Source: Charina bottae (taxonomy: Eukaryota; Chordata; Lepidosauria; Squamata; Charinaidae). From it: a stretch of 64,000 bases of DNA. The notes beneath the pieces were generated by a model. The model was not told the origin of the DNA, searched no databases, and saw nothing but the letters and a program-made list of their open reading frames with translations. The DNA is taken from assembly GCA_023362775.1 (NCBI GenBank), contig JALMGJ010000003.1, positions 74,695,355-74,759,354 of the forward strand, read 5' to 3'. Numbering within the stretch: position 1 is the first letter of the stretch; each line of letters starts with the position of its first letter. This document shows, piece by piece, positions 55,386-64,000 of the stretch. A program made the position numbers and the translations under genes.

Positions 55386-56282
55386 GAGAAGACACCAAGG
55401 ACAACAGACTGGCATTCCTAGACTGTGAAGTCCTCATTGGGACCGGTGGCAAGCTAGAAATAGGGATCTACAGGAAACCCACACACACAGATCAATACCT
55501 GATGTTTGACTCCCACCATCCACTGCAGCACAAACTAGGAGTCATCAGGACATTATCACACAGAGCAGAAACCATCCCCACCTCCATGGATTCCAAAAAA
55601 GAATGAAAAGCAGCACCTGAGAACAGCTCTGAAGGCCTGGGGATATCCAAATTGGGCCTTCACTAAATCTAAGTCTACCAGACCTAAAACAGCGACAGAT
55701 AGGGCTGAGACTCAGAGTAAACGGAAGAACCTGGTCATTCCTTACATGGCTGGCGTGTCTGAAAAGATAAAACGGATATTTGGCAAACACCACATACCTG
55801 TATATTTCAAACCCACCAACACACTGAGACAGAGGCTTGTACACCCCAAAGATCAAACTCCAAAACACAAGGAAAGCAATGTAGTGTATGCAATCCAGTG
55901 CAGTGAGGAGTGCTCTGAACTCTACATTGGAGAAACCAAACAACCTTTGTACAGGAGGATGGCCCAACACAGGAGAAGTAACACCACAGGACCAGAGTCA
56001 GCAGTTTATCTTCATCTAAAGGAAAAAGGACACTCATTTGAGGACATTAATGTTCACATTTTAGACAGAGAAGATAGGTGGTTTGAGAGAGGGGTCAAGG
56101 AATCCATTTATGCCAACTTGGAAAATCCTTCCTTGAATAGAGGTGGGGGCCTCAGGCATAACCTTTCCCCTATCTTCCTTCCTGCTTTGTCTTCTGTGCC
56201 TAGGAAGATTAAGACCATTTCGCAAGCTCAACAGCAGCAGGGTAATCTTAACGATCCTCCTTTAGATGATAAAGGGACTTAG
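55386..56282 (+). pseudogene. PLE family A: RT end and GIY-YIG endonuclease
   Basis: Starts in the RT palm with DNRLAFLDCEVLIGTGG and IGIYRKPTHTD. One extra A in an A-run at about 55,597-55,603 shifts the frame compared with copy 1, and coding resumes in the 178-codon frame 55,746-56,282: IPYMAGVSEKIKRIF, then the GIY-YIG core (NVVYAIQC, ELYIGETKQPLYRRM, about 55,880-55,960), HLKEKGHSFEDINVHIL and WFERGVKESIYANLE (E and N positions typical of the nuclease fold). Confidence 0.88.
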
Positions 56283-56379
56283 AAATAAACATCTCAAAAT
56301 AACCATGACCTAGCCCCAGGTGCAAGGTCACACAGCCACCCTAGAAACATATTTAAGGATTCCCTTACTACCTTTACTC

Positions 56380-56419
56380 AGACTGAAGAAGCTCCTTGGA
56401 TAAGGAGTGAAACGTTTCT
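56380..56419 (+). ncRNA. Hammerhead ribozyme motif, PLE family A, right arm
   Basis: Core CTGAAGA (56,383-56,389), stem II CTCCTT/AAGGAG, GAAAC (56,409-56,413), then GTT and TCT pairing with AGA. About 45 nt upstream of the family tail. Complete in sequence; activity not shown. Confidence 0.75.
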
Positions 56420-56499
56420 ACTAAGAAAATAGAAATCCAGTTGACATGATTCAAGCCACAGACTGTTCCACCTGGATGACTGAGAACCTTCATCGACAT

Positions 56500-57395
56500 A
56501 CAACAAATGTTAAAATTAAGGTTAAAAATCAATAATCATTAAAATACAATAAACAGTACAATAAATAAGAATATAAAAATCCAGAGGATGGTAGGATCTT
56601 AAAAGGAGGTCATTATTAAACTAACCACCCCCAGGAGGAACTATCTCTACCTTTGTCCCAAGCCAGGCGGCAGAACCAGGTTTTTAGGGACTTCCTAAAG
56701 GCCAAGAGGGAGGACGCCTGCCTCACCTCTGGGGGCAAGATGTTCCACAGGGCGGGCGCTATCGCAGAGAAGGCACGCCTCCTGGACCCCGCTAGATGGA
56801 ATTCCTTTGTTGACAGGGTCCGCAGCATGCCCTCCCTGCATGACCGGGTGGGGCGGGTAGATGCAATTGGGATGAGACGGTCCTTCAGATAGCCTGGCCC
56901 CATGCCATGTAGGGCTTTAAAGGTGATAACCAACACCTTGAATTGGACCCGGAAGCAAACTGGTACCCAATGCAGCTCGCGCAGCAGAGGTGTCACATGT
57001 GCCAATCTTCTCGCACCCATAACCACTCGAGCGGCTGCATTTTGGACCAGCTGAAGCTTCCGGATACTCTTCAAGGGTAGCCCCATGTAGAGCGCATTGC
57101 AATAATCTATATGAGAGATGACAAGGGCATGAGTGACTATTCGGAGGGCCTCTCGATCCAGGAAGGGGCGCAACTGGCGCACAAGCCGAAGCTGTGCAAA
57201 GGCCCTCCTGGCCACGTCTGCCACCTGCTCTTCGAGCAGGAGTCGTGAGTCCAGGAGGACCCCCAAGCTCCGGACTGAGTCTGAACGGGGTAGTGCCACC
57301 CCATCCAGAATTAAAGATGATAACTTCCTGGAGGCCGAGGGGCCATCAATCCATAGCCACTCCGTCTATATGAATATCCTCATATAGGGGTCCAA
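56500..57395 (-). mobile_element. L2/CR1-clade LINE body with long RT C-terminal frame
   Basis: A 227-codon frame (56,616-57,299) gives the last part of an RT: DSVRSLGVLLDSRLLLEEQV, QLRLVRQLRPFL, SHIDYCNALYMGLP, LQLVQNAAARVVMGARR, HWVPVCFRVQFKVLVITFKA, RRRAFSAIAPALWNILPPEV. It is the least decayed LINE coding in the window, with no stop over this stretch; the N-terminal RT and endonuclease are missing. The 3' UTR is interrupted at 56,500 by the PLE. Confidence 0.9.
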
Positions 57396-58096
57396 ATGAG
57401 CTCCGGATGGACCTCTCCTCTCACCTAGAATGAATGAACCAAGGTAGTGATTCCCAGCTTTGGATCCCCAAGTTTACTGGACTATAACTCCCATTGTCCC
57501 AAGTCTGCATGGCCAGTGGTCAGTGATGAGCACCGTAGACCAAAAACATCTGTGTCCAAGATTGGAAACTAATGTAAGGGAAGGAAGTTCTTCATATTTT
57601 ATATATCTTTATTTTTGTTCTTGTTTATTTTATTCAACAATATGTTTGTTATATATATTCTCTGACTTTCTATAAAAAAAGGCCCAAGGCTAACAATAAA
57701 ATCCACAATAAAAAAACCCTGATCTACAAACAAGGAATCAATATTACAATAAAATCACATAAAAACCAATAAAAATGGCAGTTAAAGCATAATTAGAAAT
57801 ACAGATTAAAAGCCAAAATCAAAGAAAGAGAACCAAGCTCCTCTTCACATTTAAAGTTTTTGGTCTATCAGCAGAAAATTGATTGCAAGGGAACTAAACA
57901 AACATTTCTTGGCATGGAGTTCCAAATTCGGAGGGGACAGGAAGAAAATTTGGTGCAAAAGGAAGAAAGGTCCTTCTAGGGTCCTCATATCAAGGCAGAG
58001 AGTCACCAAAATATGTTTCCCATAAAGTTTGAAAGTCATTGTTTGCAATGACACCTGTTTGTGATTTGATAATCCCATACACAAAGCATACAGTAT
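57396..58096. other. Unassigned, with weak repeat fragments
   Basis: 57,450-57,540 resembles an interspersed repeat with GGACTATAACTCCC. 57,590-57,790 is A/T-rich with TTTATTTTATTC and AATAAAA patterns like a LINE tail. Confidence 0.35.
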
Positions 58097-58728
58097 GTTT
58101 ATTTATTTTATTTATTTTATTAAATTTATATTACCACCCATCTCCCCTGTCGGGGACCCTGGGCGGTTCACAATAAAACATAATTAAAACATAAATATAA
58201 AATTACAATCTAATAAATAATTTAAAATACAAGTATAAAAGTTGTTTAAAATGGTAATACTGGGAGGCTTCATGGGACCAGCCATCCCCAAGAGGAACTG
58301 TTGGCATTTCCCTCCCAGGCAAGACGGCAGAACCAGGTCTTTAAGCCTTTCCAGAAGGTCGGGAGCGAGGAAACCAGCCTCAGCTCTGGGGGTAAGATGT
58401 TCCAAAGGGCAGGCGCTACTGCAGAGAAGGCCCGCCTCCTGGACCCCACTAGATGGAATTCTTTAGCCGATGGGGTCCGCAGCAAGCCTTCTCTGGCTGA
58501 TCGGGTGGGACGGGTCGATGTTCTGGGGCTGAGACGGTCCCTCAGGTAACCTGGCCCTATGCCATGTAGGGCTTTAAAGGTGATAACCAACACCTTGAAT
58601 TGTACCCGGAAGCAGACCGGTACCAAATGCAGCTCGCGCAGCAGAGGTGTCACATGTGCCGATATTCTGGCCCCAATAACTGTCCACGCAGCTGCATTCT
58701 GGACCAGTTGAAGCTTCCAGTTGAAGCT
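58097..58728 (-). mobile_element. L2/CR1-clade LINE, 3' end copy
   Basis: Minus-strand: RT C-terminus (WKLQLVQNAAAWTVIG, HVTPLLRELHLVPVCF, RRRAFSAVAPALWNILPPEL) and intact 3' UTR to a TTTATTTTATTTATTT tract. 5'-truncated at about 58,728, where coding passes without break into unrelated sequence. Confidence 0.9.
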
Positions 58729-59122
58729 TGCTTTTTCCTTTTGTCCTTCTCTTGTATTTCCATATATACATCCTTCTAGACAGCTCCCCTTTTGAGTGAA
58801 GCTAGAATATTCACACAGATTAATTATGCTATGAATAAAGTTTTTATTATGAATAAAGTTTTTATTATTTTTAGAACAAAGATAAAAAGCTACAAACAAA
58901 ACTACAGACAAAAAAAACACTAAAAGTGTAAAAACACAAAAGAAAAGACTTTTAGAAAGTTACATACATACAGGTGACTTCCAGCTTTCAACAGCAAGAA
59001 TATACAGCAATTCCCATAAACAAACCCTTCCTCTATATCAAACCATAATCACATTATTTCTATAAATCCCTCCATTAACACATATACAAATCTCTAATAC
59101 AATTGCTCCTTCCACTTACATT

Positions 59123-59123
<1 letters not shown>

Positions 59124-59220
<97 letters not shown>
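59124..59220. repeat. (CATATA)n microsatellite
   Basis: About 16 perfect hexamer units, directly before a SINE. Confidence 0.97.
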
Positions 59221-59552
59221 GGGCGTGGTGGCTCAGTGAGTAAGACACCAGGCTTGTCGATCAGAAGATCGCAAGTTCGGAAGTTCGAATCCCTAGCCCC
59301 GCGTGACGGAGTGAGCTCCCGCACTAGCCCCAGCTCTTGCCAACCTAGCAATCCGAAAGCATGCAAATGCAAGTAGATGAATAGGTACCACTTCGGTGGG
59401 TAGGTAACAGCGTTCCGCATGCGTCATGCCGGCCACATGACCGTGGAAGCGTCTTCGGACAACGCTGGCTCTTCGGCTAACAAACGGAGATGAGCACCGG
59501 CCCCTAGAGTCGGACACGACTGCACAAATGTGCAGGGGGAACCTTTACCTTT
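59221..59552 (+). mobile_element. tRNA-derived SINE, Sauria type, full length
   Basis: The head has an A-box-like GTGGCTCAGTGAGTAAG and a B-box GTTCGAATCCC (59,283-59,293), i.e. a polymerase III promoter. The body contains CTAGCCCCGCGTGACGG and GTACCACTTCGGTGGG; the tail AGAGTCGGACACGACTG resembles RTE-BovB, then AACCTTTACCTTTTA. It is inserted in the CATATA array, so its duplication is masked. Very similar to 63,711-64,000. Confidence 0.92.
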
Positions 59553-59655
59553 TATACATATACATACATTTCTACTTCAAATTTCCCTCCCTCTTAAAAA
59601 ACAATCTGTCTGATTTTTTTCTTTCTACTACTATTCTACATACTTCTGTTTACAC

Positions 59656-60094
59656 CAGGGCTTTCCAAACTTTTCCCATTGGCGACATATCAACGGCGGC
59701 ACGTAAAAACCCAGAAGCGCTGCAGCGGCAGTGCGTGAAAGCCTGGAAGCGCCACGGTGGTGGCACGCAAAAAACGGGAAGTGCCGCCGCGGTGCATCCG
59801 GGTTTTTGCGCGCAGTGGTGGCGGCGCTTCTGGGTTTTTGCGCACCACCACAGCGGCAGCGCTTCCTGTTTTTTGCATGCCGCAGTGCTTTCGGGTTTTC
59901 ATGTGCCGCAGCAGCGGCAGCAGTGGTGTCCTGGTGTGCCACACGAAAACCCAGAAGTGCTGATGGCCCCCCGCTGCTGCTACTGTGCACTGTGGCAGCG
60001 GCGCACCATCAGCGCTTCCAGGTTTTCACGCGACACACCTGGGTCCCGCAGGCGACACAGTACTGTGTCGCAACACACAGTTTGGAAAGCTATG
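59656..60094. mobile_element. hAT MITE, CAGAGCTTTCC family, copy 4 (alternative interior, expanded)
   Basis: 439 bp; ends CAGGGCTTTCCAAAC and GTTTGGAAAGCTATG; flanks GTTTACAC and GTCTACAC match at 7 of 8. The interior is a dense set of direct and inverted repeats of AAAACCCAGAAGCGCTG and GGTTTTTGCGCG type, as in copy 2 but longer. Its long frames are composition artefacts. Confidence 0.92.
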
Positions 60095-60256
60095 GTCTAC
60101 ACAATAGGCATCAAGAAACAAATAAATTGTCTGCCTTTATAATAAACAATCTTAACCCTATTAGACCTAAAAAACAGTATAGAACATTATTATATCTTAT
60201 CAATATCCTTTAAGTTTTACAAATATATAATCCTATAAATCCTAATCCAAACCATA

Positions 60257-60342
60257 AGAAAAGAAAAGAAAAGAAAAGAAAAGAAAAGAAAAGAAAAGAA
60301 AAGAAAAGAAAAGAAAAGAAAAGAAAAGAAAAGAAAAGAAAA
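60257..60342. repeat. (AAAAG)n microsatellite
   Basis: About 17 pentamer units, purine strand on plus. Confidence 0.97.
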
Positions 60343-60611
60343 TCATGTTAGTCTCATTATCAATCCAATTAAATATTCTTAATTTTTTACCCCTCCTCAA
60401 AATATACCAGGGCATTTAAATATTTCACCATTACACCAAAAGCATTTTTTACAAAGATCCAACAACCCAACAACCCCCAAAGATACAACTTTCCAGCGAA
60501 AGAGAAAAAAAAACTCCCACATAACATACTCTTCTTTCCCATAACATTGATTGAAATAATCATAACATTTGACAGCTTGGCAGTTCCTTCTACAGTCTTA
60601 AGGTTAAACAA

Positions 60612-60866
60612 TCATTTTAACCCCATAAACACCAATCCAGAGTTTTCAGCTGAGAATATTTCAATCTCCCTCACAGCAATAAAATCGCCATCTTTTCCAA
60701 CGTCTTCTTCTTCTTCCATCATAGTATTTTCATATAGTTGTTCCATTTTAGCTAGAATCTCATCTCGAATGTCCCAAACAGTCTGTATAATAACTTGACA
60801 ACCCTTTGAAAAAATCTCTTCTTGCTGACAACGTAATTCTCTGAAATCTTCTTTAAAATCTTCCAT
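60612..60866 (-). pseudogene. L1 ORF1-like N-terminal fragment
   Basis: 85 codons starting MEDFKEDFRELRCQQEEIF, acidic and basic heptad-like residues compatible with the start of the ORF1p coiled coil, and an EEEEDVGKDGD stretch. The RRM and C-terminal domains are missing. Downstream on the same strand the sequence passes into 3'-terminal L1-like sequence, consistent with one large internal deletion. Assigned from context and coiled-coil character. Confidence 0.55.
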
Positions 60867-60904
60867 TGTTCAAACAGTAAATTATAGCACACCCTAAAGA
60901 ATTA

Positions 60905-60922
60905 ACTCACAAAAATAGAGGT

Positions 60923-60957
<35 letters not shown>

Positions 60958-61435
60958 TTGTGGTATTTATACCCCGCCTATCCCCTCCCTAATGGAGGAC
61001 TCTAGGCGGCTTACAAGCATATATATACATTAATTATACAATTTTTACAAATCACCATTTTCACCACGCATGAGGGGAGGGGGTAAGGGAACCGACTCTT
61101 CCAGGCTCTGGACTACAATTCCCAGGATGCCTTGAGCCAGCTGCTGACGTCCTGTAGCTGTTGCATCCGGGTCCGTCGTCACCGCCGCCATTCGATCTTC
61201 CTCCGATCCTTTCCTCTGGTGGTGCTGACTTCCCGACAGGACGCCAGCAAATTAGCCCACTTAAGGTGGTACCCATTTATCTACTTGCAAAGCTTTCGAA
61301 CTGTTGGGTTGACAGGAGCTGGGACTAGCAACGAGAGCTCACCTCATTGCACGGGGTTCGAACTGCAGACCTTCTGATCTGCAGCCTACAGCTCAGCAGT
61401 TTAACCTGTTGAGCCACCGTGTCCCACAGTGTTAA
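60905..61435 (-). mobile_element. Composite SINE/LINE-tail insertion with CpG-rich core
   Basis: Left, minus orientation: (TTTA)n and CCCCGCCTATCCCCTCCC, CTAGGCGGCTTACAAGC, a LINE-type 3' end. Right: a tRNA-like SINE head (inverse B-box GGGGTTCGAACTGC at 61,347-61,360; head end GAGCCACCGTGTCCC). Between them, 61,080-61,250 is CpG-rich, with GGACTACAATTCCCAGGATG (61,109-61,128) and CCGTCGTCACCGCCGCCATT. The parts may be one chimeric SINE or several insertions. Confidence 0.6.
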
Positions 61436-62080
61436 TGAATTAGTCCAAAATTTACCAAAGAAAATATACTAGCAGACAGCTCGAAGAAAGTAAACAGAAA
61501 GCCAAAAGTTTAAAATGAGAAATCGAAAACAACGTGTAGAAAAAACACTCCAACCTTCAAATTCAGCAACAAAGATAGCAGCGGAAAGGCAATGTTACAG
61601 CTCTCAATATAACCCAGATGGGGAAAAAAGCCAAAACTTTTTAATATATATATAGTTAAAAATCTCCAAAAATAACTATATTCACCAAGAGATTCTGCTT
61701 TTTCTTACTATAAAAAGCTTCTCTTAAGGTACAAAACTTAAAAAACCAAATTGGGTGCTTAAGAAATGGGAAGGCACGACTTATTTCCCCTCTAAGGAGT
61801 TGCATATGTGGCTCAGAAAGAGATGAAATCCCAGCCTCCCGGTGTAGTCTTACCACTCAATTGCAGACGCTGTCCGTGATCTCCTGGCTACAACTCACCG
61901 TCTGGAGGACAGATGGGTCGATTCTCAGCATTTTCCTTAATCCAGAAAAACACTTGGGGCTACAGAAAAACCTGCCTGTGCCCAGAAAAAACTGCCACGC
62001 TGCCAGCTCTGCCCACGGAGCTCATAGGCAAAGTTGTTCAGTCCGCCATTTCCCACAGGAAGTCCAGATTAATTATGCTA

Positions 62081-63573
62081 CTTGAACCAACTGATAGCAG
62101 CAATTTTCAGCAAATATTCAGCATTATGAAGAGATGTACTTTCCCTTCCCTGTATCCCCAACTCCAGGGAATATTGCATCCACTGGATCTCCATCGATCT
62201 GCCTCTTAGCACAACCAATGTGAGTTTGTAACACCAACTCATAATACAAAGCAATAGAAAAATCAGCACGTGAGTATGTTCCATTCAGATTACAGATCCC
62301 AAAGGGCACATAATGGAGTCTTATTGGCGCAAAACAGTGTGTAAAGAAGATCAGTAAAGCTTTTTTTATAAATGTATTCAGGAATGCAGCCACAATATGG
62401 CACAAACCTGTAATCACTAAGTAAGAATGCAGGACAAGATTTAATGTTTAGGGATTATTCCTGATTAAGTTCCAGCTGAATCTCCACTTAGAAAAAAACT
62501 GAAACACTAACTTTCAGAACTCCCCTGTCCTTATCTATAGACAAATATTTCTTCAGATTAATAGTCCACACTGCTTCAACAAAGGACTAGCAAGCAAAAC
62601 AGATAAAGTTATCAAACTATCCTTATATTCAAAACTTATCTCCTCTCAAATTTGAGATGTGCCAGCAGAAATCTGCATTATGTGGCCTTAACGGTTAATT
62701 CAAAGACACGATCATTGAGCAGGAATTCTTAGCACAATCCAGAGAGATGGAGAAAACTGGTTGCACTGAGCAGCAGTGAATTTAACACCATAACTATTAC
62801 AATATAAACTCCAACAAGCACATAGTAGGAGAAAAAGCCCTCATCTCCTCTTGCACTTCTGCAGCTCCAGGCCAACAGGAATTGCTCACGTGAATCTAAG
62901 CTGCCAGTATAGCACAAAGTCTTCTATCCTAGCAGTGTTATCTACCAAATTACAGCACTGGAGCTTCATGGCAAAAACTCTGCAATATTTTAAACTTTCA
63001 GTGTGAGAAGAATTCCCTATCGAATATGCACACACAGACTCACATCAGTGCTTGAAGTACAACTTGTGAATAGGTAACACAACACCTGGACTTTGATCAA
63101 CTATAGCAAATGTCCTAAGCACCCAATTGTTTCTTATTTTATGTGTTCCAATTGTTATAACAATGTTGTTGAACTACTCAGCAATCCCAAATAGTACAGT
63201 TAACAATAAAGTTACATAGATCTGGGCAGCCACAGGTTCTACACCCTGACAATAATGCGTATGTTGCCAGTGCCATCTACTTGGCTACTCCACTCCTTCA
63301 TAATGATGATTTTCATTGTATTCTTTCTGTAACATTGCTAGCCTTTACCACTTGGTGGCACAGGCTCTTCGTTCTATAGTTTTATAAAGGCAGAGTGGTG
63401 ACTGCAAGCTTTGTATATCCACAAGGATCTAAAGCGGGTAAGGATTTGCCATGGGAAAGAAGCAGAAGAAGAGTTGGACAAAACTGGAAAACAAATGAAA
63501 TTGTAGAATAAAAAACAAAACAAAGCAGAATACTTTGTTTTAGGCATCTTTGTTTGTACCAATCCACATAAGC
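62081..63573. other. Unassigned interval
   Basis: The sequence continues from 58,815 after removal of the L1 insertion. No element or exon recognised. Confidence 0.45.
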
Positions 63574-63665
63574 AATTATTTATTTATTATTATTTATTTA
63601 TTTAATTTAATTTATTCCCCGCCCATCTCCCATGCAAAGAACTCTGGGCGGGTTACAATAATTAC
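63574..63665 (-). repeat. LINE (L2/CR1) 3'-end fragment
   Basis: TTATTTATTTATTATTATTT tract, CCCCGCCCATCTCCC and CTCTGGGCGGGTTACAATAA, the L2-type terminus in minus orientation. A 17-bp unit (ACAAAGTATCTACAATT) is duplicated just after it (63,674-63,708). Confidence 0.75.
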
Positions 63666-63710
63666 CATTATTCACAAAGTATCTACAATTACAAAGTATC
63701 TACAATGCAA

Positions 63711-64000
63711 GGGACATGGTGGCTCAGCAGGTAAGATGCCAGGCTTGTTGATCGGAAGGTCGCAAGTTCGGAGGTTCGAATCCCTAGCCCCGCGTGACGG
63801 AGTGAGCTCCCGCACTAGCCCCAGCTCTTGCCAGCCTAGCAATTCGAAAGCATGCAAATGCAAGTAGATGAATAGGTACCACTTCGGTGGGTAGGTAACA
63901 GCGTTCCACACGCGTCATGCAGCCACATGACCGTGGAAGCGTCTTCGGACAACGCTGGCTCTTCGGCTAACAAACGGAGATGAGCACCGGCCCCTAGAGT
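63711..64000 (+). mobile_element. tRNA-derived SINE, Sauria type, cut by window end
   Basis: Head GACATGGTGGCTCAGCAGG, B-box GGTTCGAATCCC (63,772-63,783), then the same body as 59,221 up to GCACCGGCCCCTAGAGT where the window stops. Few differences from the other copy, so both are probably fairly young. Confidence 0.92.

Larger units (their letters stand above)
54764..56499 (+). mobile_element. Penelope-like element, family A, copy 2 (palindromic)
   Basis: 1,736 bp bounded by a 15-bp duplication with one mismatch (ACAATAAATGTTAAA at 54,749-54,763; ACAACAAATGTTAAA at 56,500-56,514). The left arm 54,764 to about 55,362 is an inverted copy of about 55,865-56,463, so the C-terminal nuclease region and ribozyme occur twice, head to head. 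Only the right end has the 36-nt tail (56,464-56,499, TGTTCCACCTGGATGACTG, then AGAACCTTCATCGACATA). Coding starts inside the RT palm at about 55,386. It is inserted in an L2 3' UTR. Confidence 0.93.
58832..62064 (-). mobile_element. L1-derived element, internally deleted
   Basis: 3,233 bp between perfect 16-bp duplications CAGATTAATTATGCTA (58,816-58,831 and 62,065-62,080). On the minus strand the 5' end is GGACTTCCTGTGGGAAATGG followed by CGGACTG, with a YY1-like AAATGGC near the start as in mammalian L1 5' UTRs; the 3' end is A-rich (ATAATAAAAACTTTATTCA, twice in tandem). An ORF1-like N-terminus sits at 60,612-60,866. ORF2 (nuclease and RT) is absent. Later insertions inside it: a SINE at 59,221, a hAT at 59,656, a LINE-tail/SINE block at 60,905-61,435 and two microsatellites. 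Confidence 0.8.

Noticed and set aside
59221..59300. Genuine tRNA gene (A and B boxes present)
   Set aside because: The cloverleaf is not complete and the sequence continues into a SINE body and BovB-like tail; two other copies exist in the window.
59528..60213. 204- and 160-residue frames rich in A, R and G
   Set aside because: They translate the hairpin-rich interior of a hAT MITE.

Overview
This window reads as intergenic or intronic DNA of a reptile, most likely a squamate (lizard or snake). The evidence is the mix of repeats: tRNA-headed SINEs whose 3' ends resemble the RTE-BovB tail (Sauria-SINE type), an RTE-BovB 3' end, many L2/CR1-clade LINE fragments, an internally deleted L1, Penelope-like elements (PLEs), short solo LTRs and several non-autonomous hAT families. 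I found no rRNA or tRNA gene, no CRISPR array, no bacterial-style operon and no convincing host protein-coding exon. Almost every long open frame is a transposon remnant.

Layout. 1-752: a PLE cut by the window edge. 2.2-4.8 kb: small DNA transposons, a palindromic PLE remnant and a GC-rich hAT element. 6.07-7.65 kb: a PLE with RT and GIY-YIG coding sequence between inverted ends. 8-11.6 kb: mostly unassigned. 11.6-13.06 kb: an L2/CR1 RT fragment split by a solo LTR that is itself split by a second solo LTR. 13.3-18.4 kb: another GC-rich hAT copy, then a broken class I-like endogenous retrovirus with a complete 3' LTR. 18.5-21.8 kb: an unassigned GC-rich repeat and an AT-rich hAT element. 21.8-25.8 kb: mostly unassigned. 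25.85-26.57 kb: a third PLE family. 28-31.8 kb: a hAT MITE, LINE remnants and an L2 endonuclease fragment holding a solo LTR. 33.4-44.6 kb: sparse LINE, SINE and MITE fragments, a 5S-rRNA-derived SINE, two solo LTRs and a hAT MITE. 46.6-47.5 kb: a hAT element with a CpG-rich insert. 51.8-52.5 kb: a SINE whose interior has become a 102-bp tandem array. 53.6-54.05 kb: a BovB end split by a hAT MITE. 54.67-57.4 kb: an L2 copy split by a PLE. 58.8-62.1 kb: an L1-derived element with a perfect 16-bp target duplication, loaded with later insertions. 63.6-64.0 kb: an L2 tail and a SINE running off the window.

The most informative signal is in the PLEs. Three sequence families (A, B, C) each carry a hammerhead-ribozyme-like fold next to the end of the coding region, on inverted terminal copies, and each has a distinct 30-40 nt tail at one end only. 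In family B one arm keeps the whole ribozyme and the other has lost about 18 nt of it. Exact target-site duplications (5 bp for LTRs, 8 bp for hATs, 14-16 bp for PLE and L1) let many boundaries be set to the base and show an order of nested insertions.
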